From: CAZKCI01 sp964551475
GTDB taxonomy: Bacteria; Auribacterota; Erginobacteria; Erginobacterales; CAZKCI01
DNA: 64,000 nucleotides
Direction of reading: 5' to 3'
Assembly (NCBI GenBank): GCA_964551475.1
Contig: CAZKCI010000027.1
Location: 1 to 64,000, forward strand
A model generated the notes under the pieces. The model saw only the letters and a program-made list of their open reading frames with translations, had not been told where the DNA came from and made no database searches. A program made the translations under genes and the position numbers. Below, piece after piece: positions 59,619-64,000 of the stretch; position 1 is the first letter of the stretch, and every line of letters starts with the position of its first letter.

Positions 59619-60374
59619 ATGCGCGCATCCACGATCATCGGCCTCATCGCAGCTTTTATCATCGTTTTCCTGTCCATTTTTCTCCGGGGGGGGATGCCGA
59701 TGGTCATGCTTTTCGTCGACATCCCTTCCATGATCCTGACCGGCGGCTGCACCGTCGCCTGCATGTTCATCAACTTCACGCCCCGCCAGCTCTGGGATGG
59801 ACTGCTCTCCTTCCGCTATTGCCTGGTGAGCAAGATGGCCACCCCAGCGGACGTGATCGAGGTCCTGGTAGAAATGGCGGTCAAGGCCCGCAAGGAGGGC
59901 TTCATGGCCCTGCGCGAGCTCTCCACCAAGGGGCGCTACCCCCTCCTCGACATCGGCGTGGACCTGGTCGCCGACGGGACCGACCCCGAGGTGACCCGGG
60001 GCATCCTGGAGACGGTCTCCGACTACATCAACGTCAAGATCTCGGGCGAAGAGCGTTTCTGGCGAGACATGTCGATCTACGCCCCCTTCTTCGGGATGCT
60101 GGGGACGCTGGTGGGACTGATCATGCTTCTGAAGACACTGAAGGACCCGGAGACGATCGCCCCCAACATGTCGCTCGCCCTGGTCACCACGTTCTATGGC
60201 TGCGTCATCGCCGGCATCATTTGCATGCCGGTCGCGGGCAAGATCCACGTCTACAACACCAACCTGGCCTTGAGCCGCGAGATCATCATCGAAGGGATCG
60301 CGTCCATCCAGGCCGGCGACAACTCCCAGATCGTCCGCGAGAAGCTCCAGGCCTATCTCGCGGGGCTACAGTAA
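59619..60374 (+). CDS. motA: MotA-type stator protein
   Basis: A 251-residue MotA/TolQ/ExbB-family protein: membrane helices at about 5-20, 30-50, 145-165 and 175-200, the cytoplasmic loop with the REGFMALREL region where charged residues meet FliG, and FFGMLGTLVGLIMLLKTL in the third helix. Together with MotB it forms an ion channel that drives rotation. Length is normal. Given the unusual FliF-FliG fusion, what it rotates is uncertain. Confidence 0.94.
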   Translation: MRASTIIGLIAAFIIVFLSIFLRGGMPMVMLFVDIPSMILTGGCTVACMFINFTPRQLWDGLLSFRYCLVSKMATPADVIEVLVEMAVKARKEGFMALRELSTKGRYPLLDIGVDLVADGTDPEVTRGILETVSDYINVKISGEERFWRDMSIYAPFFGMLGTLVGLIMLLKTLKDPETIAPNMSLALVTTFYGCVIAGIICMPVAGKIHVYNTNLALSREIIIEGIASIQAGDNSQIVREKLQAYLAGLQ

Positions 60375-60472
60375 AAGTAAGGAAGACCGGGGAAACCGGG
60401 GGTGGGGCGGAAGCGCCCCCTCTCGTTTCCGCCGTGGTATATTTCCAGGAGCAGGTGGAGCGTCGATATCCT

Positions 60473-61294
60473 ATGCCCGTAGAGGACAAGCCGGTTCCGC
60501 GCGAACGCAAGCGGGTCAACCCCGACCAGGAGGGCGGCGGGCTCTCCTCCTCCTGGCCGCCCGTCTGGATGACCACCTACTCCGACATGATCACCAACCT
60601 GATGACCTTCTTCGTGCTCCTCTACGCCCTGACCATGGTGAGGATCCCCTTCGATCTGGTCAAGTTCGCTGAACCGGGAGACAAGCGCATTGTGCCCACC
60701 GGCAGCGAGGATTTTTTCTACACCGATGAAACCCAGTCAGCAGATGATATCCAGGTTCTGGAGCAGATCGAACGGATGACGGCGGAAGACCGGCTGGCCT
60801 TGAGCGAGATGGCGACGTTCCAGGAGCAGGTGGAAGAACTGAAGCGGACACTGGAAAAGGGGAGGCTCGCCGACGGCGTAAAGGTGTTGATCACCGCCGA
60901 AGACGTGGTCATTGTCCCTTCCGCGCCCCTGATTTTCGCGGAAGGCTCGGACCGGATCAAAGAGTCCTTTTTCCCCATCCTCGACCGTCTGGCGGGGCTG
61001 ATCAAGGATACCAAAGCCTCCGTCCGTATCGAGGGGCACACCGACGACACGCCGATCGACCCCCTCCACCGGAACCGTTTCCCCAGCAACTACGAGCTCT
61101 CCGCCGCCCGGGCGATCGCCGTCGGCCGCTATTTTATCGAAAAGCACGCCGTGCCTCCCGAGCGGATCGCCGTGGCCGGCTACGGCCCCCTCCTCCCCCG
61201 CTTCCTGGCCAGCGAGCCCGAGAAGCGGGCGCTCAACCGCCGGGTCGAGTTCCATATTTTCATATCTTCGGCGACCCTCTCGAAAGAGGGCTGA
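60473..61294 (+). CDS. motB: MotB-type stator protein, first paralogue
   Basis: A 273-residue protein: the plug and membrane segment reads WMTTYSDMITNLMTFFVLLYAL, holding the ion-binding Asp, then a periplasmic coiled coil and an OmpA-like peptidoglycan-binding domain with RIEGHTDDTPID and YELSAARAIAV and NRRVEFHI. The ATG at 60,473 was taken with GGTGGAG upstream; a longer frame overlaps motA. It is followed five bases later by a second, clearly different motB. Confidence 0.93.
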   Translation: MPVEDKPVPRERKRVNPDQEGGGLSSSWPPVWMTTYSDMITNLMTFFVLLYALTMVRIPFDLVKFAEPGDKRIVPTGSEDFFYTDETQSADDIQVLEQIERMTAEDRLALSEMATFQEQVEELKRTLEKGRLADGVKVLITAEDVVIVPSAPLIFAEGSDRIKESFFPILDRLAGLIKDTKASVRIEGHTDDTPIDPLHRNRFPSNYELSAARAIAVGRYFIEKHAVPPERIAVAGYGPLLPRFLASEPEKRALNRRVEFHIFISSATLSKEG

Positions 61295-61299
61295 ACGCG

Positions 61300-62127
61300 A
61301 TGGGATCAAAAAGAAAAAGGATGGCCCAGGTGGAGGACAAGGGGCTGTCCGGCATGTGGCCCCCGGTCTGGATGACCACCTACTCCGACATGGTCACCAA
61401 CGTGATGGTCTTTTTCGTCATCCTCTCCGCCATGCTCGTCCTCAAGATCGACGTGACCTTGATCGCCGGGCCAAAGATGCGCGGCGACAAAGAAAGGCCG
61501 ACCAAGGTGAAAAAGCTAACCGCGGAACAGAAGACCATGGTCGACAATTTCCGCGCTCTGGAAGAACAGCAGATGCGGGAGGCTGCCTCGGTCACCAAGA
61601 TGCAGCAGATCGGCGAGGAGATCGCCCAGTATATCCTGAAAGCCAATCTTCAGAAATTCGTCGTGGTGGAGACGACCAAGTGGAAGGTCAAGGTGGTCCC
61701 GCTCACCCCCTTCCTTTTCTCCCCCGGTCGGGCGGTCATCCGCCCGGAGTCCCGTGACTTCCTCGACCGCCTGGCCAAGTTCTTCAGCATCAACCCCGGC
61801 CAGATCCGGATCGCCGGCCATACCGATAACCTGCCCATCTACTCCGCCGAGTATCGCTCGAACTGGGAGCTCTCCGCCGCCCGGGCGGCCGCCATCATGA
61901 GGTATCTGGTGGAAGTCCACGGGCTCGATCCGAAGAGGTTCGTCGCGGTCGGCTGTGGGCCCTACCAACCGTTGGCGGACAACTCCACGCCGGAAGGGCG
62001 CAAGGAGAACCGCCGGGTGGAGATCGAGATCACTCAGGAACCCGAACCGGCGGGAAAGGCCGCAAAAGGCGGCATGGATGCGGCGGGGACCGCGGACGGC
62101 GGGGGGGCGGTCTCTCCGGCGAATTGA
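61300..62127 (+). CDS. motB: MotB-type stator protein, second paralogue
   Basis: A 275-residue protein with WMTTYSDMVTNVMVFFVILSAM (Asp conserved), a short linker, and an OmpA-like domain (RIAGHTDNLPIYSAEYRSNW, then AVGCGPYQPLADN and NRRVEIEI), ending in an Ala/Gly-rich tail. Compared with the first paralogue the linker is shorter and the tail longer. Both share the same membrane signature, so they may form mixed stators or be swapped for different conditions. The 3' end overlaps the convergent gene at 62,034-62,372 by 94 bases. Confidence 0.92.
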   Translation: MGSKRKRMAQVEDKGLSGMWPPVWMTTYSDMVTNVMVFFVILSAMLVLKIDVTLIAGPKMRGDKERPTKVKKLTAEQKTMVDNFRALEEQQMREAASVTKMQQIGEEIAQYILKANLQKFVVVETTKWKVKVVPLTPFLFSPGRAVIRPESRDFLDRLAKFFSINPGQIRIAGHTDNLPIYSAEYRSNWELSAARAAAIMRYLVEVHGLDPKRFVAVGCGPYQPLADNSTPEGRKENRRVEIEITQEPEPAGKAAKGGMDAAGTADGGGAVSPAN

Positions 62128-62372
62128 ACGACGGCCGGGGGGCGCGTCCAGGACGCTTCGGCCGCCGCGTGGCTTTTGCTGATCTCCAGCGCGCGCCGGA
62201 TCGACTTCCCGATCTGCCAACCCGCCAGCGCCCCGAGTAGAACGCTCCCGGCGATCACTCCCATCCAGATCTTAGCCCCGATCCGCATCCTTTCTCGGGG
62301 AAAGTGGGAGCGGGTGGAGATCCGTACGCGAACCTTCTGACGCCGGGGCGGCGCCGAGTCGCTTCCCGTCAT
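62034..62372 (-). CDS. Small single-helix membrane protein, coupled to the radical SAM gene
   Basis: A 112-residue protein: basic start (RRQKVRVRISTRSHFPRER), one membrane helix (IWMGVIAGSVLLGALAGWQI, about 35-54), then an Ala/Pro-rich end. Its ATG overlaps the radical SAM stop in an ATGA junction, which supports translation. The last 94 bases run antisense to motB, so an unusual overlap of convergent genes; the tail may therefore be an artefact of that overlap. No family known. Confidence 0.5.
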   Translation of the reverse strand: MTGSDSAPPRRQKVRVRISTRSHFPRERMRIGAKIWMGVIAGSVLLGALAGWQIGKSIRRALEISKSHAAAEASWTRPPAVVQFAGETAPPPSAVPAASMPPFAAFPAGSGS

Positions 62373-63487
62373 AACCCCAGAGCCTTCCTGGCCTTGGCCA
62401 GCTTGATCCGGGCGTACTCGAAGAGGATGAGCGGATACATCCGCGGGTTGAACAGGATGTTCAGCGTGAGGAAGCACTCGTAGGTGCAGAAGCATTTGCT
62501 CTCCCGGATCGTCCGCCGGGCGGCGCGGGCCTTCTCCCCGAACCAGATCTTCTTGAAGTCATAGCCTTCCTTCCGTACGTTCCCGAGCTTCAGATCGGCG
62601 TGGAGCTCGCAAGGCAGCACGTCCCCGTTGGCGAAGAGGGCCGCCCCCAGCGTCCCCCCCTGGCAGGGCAGGATCATCCGGTTCTCCCGGATCAGGCGGG
62701 CGATGATCCGGTGCCGGATGATCCTCTTGGCGTTGATCAGGTCGGCCAGGGGGAAACGGGTGTAGCCGGTCAGCTCGCGCTGGCGCAACCCCTTCTCCAT
62801 CGCCCGGGCATAACGCTCGTAGTTGTCGATGTTGAAGAACTTCGCCGACGGCTCCATCGGCTTGCCCCGGGTGAGGAGGGTGAAGAGGGTGTCGGCCCCG
62901 AGAACCCGGGTGAAGTGGTCGTACATCTCGAGAAGTTTCGCGTCGTTGTAGGACGAGACGGTGGTCTCGATGGTGGAGGTGAAACGGGGGTATTCCTGCT
63001 CGAGCTTCTTCAGCTCGCGGAAGGTGGCGGTCGCCTTTTCGAAGAGGCCGGGGAAACCCCTGATCTCGTCGTGGTCGGCGCCGATCCCGTCCAGGGACAC
63101 GTCCACCATCAGGTCGAGGCCGGGGCAGGACTTCAGGATAGACCGGGTCGTCTCCACCACCCGCTCGGTCAGCGACCCGTTGGTGGGAATGCCCACGTTC
63201 TGGACGCGGTTGTTGCGGTGGAAGATCTTGACGATCTCGGCGAGATCTTTGCGGAGAAACGGCTCGCCCCCGGTGGGAAGGAGGAAAAGGAAATCGTCCA
63301 TGGAGCGGGAGACCTTCTCGATTTCTTCGATCGTGAGCTGGTCCTGGCCGGGGTCGATCCCGGCCAGCAGGCAGTGCCGGCAGCGGGCGTTGCAGGCGGA
63401 GGTGACGAAAAAGACCAGGTAGAGGGGCGAGGCGTTACCCTGGAAAAGAACGCGGGGCGCGTATTTGAGATAGTGGAGAGATTTCAT
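62369..63487 (-). CDS. Radical SAM protein with SPASM-like C-terminal cysteines
   Basis: A 372-residue radical SAM enzyme: the cluster motif CNARCRHC at about 31-38, LLPTGGEPFLRKDL, VDVSLDGIGADHDEIRGFPG and a C-terminal Cys set (ILPCQGGTLGA, VLPCELHADLKLGN, then ESKCFCTYECF) that can hold one or two additional clusters. The layout resembles the SPASM enzymes of PqqE/MoaA type or those acting in lipid and sugar modification. The substrate is unknown. A glycosyltransferase lies upstream, so a role in envelope or secondary polymer synthesis is possible. Confidence 0.87.
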   Translation of the reverse strand: MKSLHYLKYAPRVLFQGNASPLYLVFFVTSACNARCRHCLLAGIDPGQDQLTIEEIEKVSRSMDDFLFLLPTGGEPFLRKDLAEIVKIFHRNNRVQNVGIPTNGSLTERVVETTRSILKSCPGLDLMVDVSLDGIGADHDEIRGFPGLFEKATATFRELKKLEQEYPRFTSTIETTVSSYNDAKLLEMYDHFTRVLGADTLFTLLTRGKPMEPSAKFFNIDNYERYARAMEKGLRQRELTGYTRFPLADLINAKRIIRHRIIARLIRENRMILPCQGGTLGAALFANGDVLPCELHADLKLGNVRKEGYDFKKIWFGEKARAARRTIRESKCFCTYECFLTLNILFNPRMYPLILFEYARIKLAKARKALGL

Positions 63488-63563
63488 CGCCGAACCACAG
63501 ATTATAGATTATAGGCAACTAATTATACGCTATTCCGGGCCAGAGGCCAGCGCGCGGGGAGCG

Positions 63564-64000
63564 TTATAGGTTACGCATCTTTTTCCCCCTTCCTCCCAGC
63601 TGCCGGTACAGCTCCTCGTAGTCTCTGATCATCCTCCCCGCATCGAAGCGCTTGCGCACCGCCGCCGCGGCCCGTTCGCCCGTCTCCCGCCGCAGATCGG
63701 GATCGGCCAGGAGACGATCGATCGCCTCCGCCAGGGCGGGAGAATCCCGGGGCGGGACCAGTATCCCCGTCCGCCCGCTCTCGATGACTCCTGCCGCCCC
63801 CCCGACTGAAGTGACCACCGCCGGACGGGCGAGAGCCATCGCCTCCAGCAAGGCCAGGGAAAGCCCCTCGCGGATCGAGCTCAGGACAAAAACGTCGACG
63901 GCCGCGATGATCTCGATGGCGTCGGGGCGGGAACCGAGGAAATGGACGTTTCCGCCGATCCCCTTCTCCTCCGCCAGGCGTTCGAGATCGCCCCGGATCT
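63564..64000 (-). CDS. Glycosyltransferase family 4 (GT-B), C-terminal part
   Basis: The frame is open to the window edge. It shows the GT4 end: NVHFLGSRPDAIEIIAAVDV, VLSSIREGLSLALLEAMA with the E-x7-E nucleotide-sugar site, TSVGGAAGVIESGRTGILVP and a terminal helical part. It transfers a sugar from an activated donor in envelope or exopolysaccharide synthesis. The N-terminal acceptor domain is outside the window. Confidence 0.93.
   Translation of the reverse strand, partial: IRGDLERLAEEKGIGGNVHFLGSRPDAIEIIAAVDVFVLSSIREGLSLALLEAMALARPAVVTSVGGAAGVIESGRTGILVPPRDSPALAEAIDRLLADPDLRRETGERAAAAVRKRFDAGRMIRDYEELYRQLGGRGKKMRNL

Overview
The window joins two very different stretches of one bacterial chromosome. 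Bases 1 to about 31,480 form an accessory island: mixed base composition, genes on both strands, pseudogenes, repeats and mobile elements. From the tRNA-Gly gene at 31,481-31,551 to the right end the DNA is uniformly GC-rich, densely packed and full of housekeeping and envelope genes. ADP-heptose genes, an exosortase locus, dTDP-rhamnose genes and a stator/rotor module point to an uncultivated Gram-negative bacterium. A PVC-related candidate phylum such as Omnitrophota is my guess from gene content only; no rRNA or other marker here settles it.

Accessory part. An IS21-family element enters at the left edge and interrupts a patatin-like gene. Bases 1,325-9,337 hold a tight co-directional operon: a ParA/MinD ATPase with a long N-terminal domain of unknown type, an unrecognised protein, a B12-binding radical SAM enzyme and a complete ECF-type transporter (S protein, fused double ABC ATPase, T protein). 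I recognise each family from 5,192 on, but I do not know this combination as a described system. After it come an XRE protein with a GRKPG-repeat linker, a DUF4145/membrane-protein pair, a secreted seven-repeat SBBP propeller protein, several orphan genes, and a dispersed repeat family carrying a small Cys-pair gene (one intact copy, one broken). An AAA ATPase plus DUF4276-like pair looks like an antiphage module. A six-gene MoxR / DUF3150-like / VWA operon ends in a clear terminator.

Bases about 27,168-29,956 are an integron: an integron-type tyrosine integrase faces away from two small cassettes, each with an attC-like site, one of which overlaps the cassette stop codon. A truncated nucleotidyltransferase gene, a TA-bounded non-coding inverted-repeat element and a broken duplicate of the tRNA-Gly 3' half close the island.

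Core part. On the minus strand lie a PfkB kinase, thiC-thiE, heptose genes (rfaE2/hldE C-domain, gmhA), a phosphofructokinase with pyrophosphate-type motifs, an Asp23/AmaP-like membrane protein, accC-accB, an Xaa-Pro peptidase, aroQ, a Trm112-like protein, rfbD-rfbB-rfbA and a sugar cupin, a flippase-like UPF0104 protein and a GT2 glycosyltransferase. A WcaJ-type initiating transferase and an exosortase/EpsI/deacetylase set follow. Two secreted or anchored proteins (53,545-56,199) share a repeated domain. A plus-strand cluster at 56,347-62,127 encodes a LysM protein, a FliF-FliG fusion, FlbD, MotA and two MotB paralogues. The right edge has a radical SAM/SPASM-like enzyme and a partial GT4 glycosyltransferase. 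Many intergenic gaps in the core part are filled with short 'word' repeats that fold back on themselves, a different word at each place.
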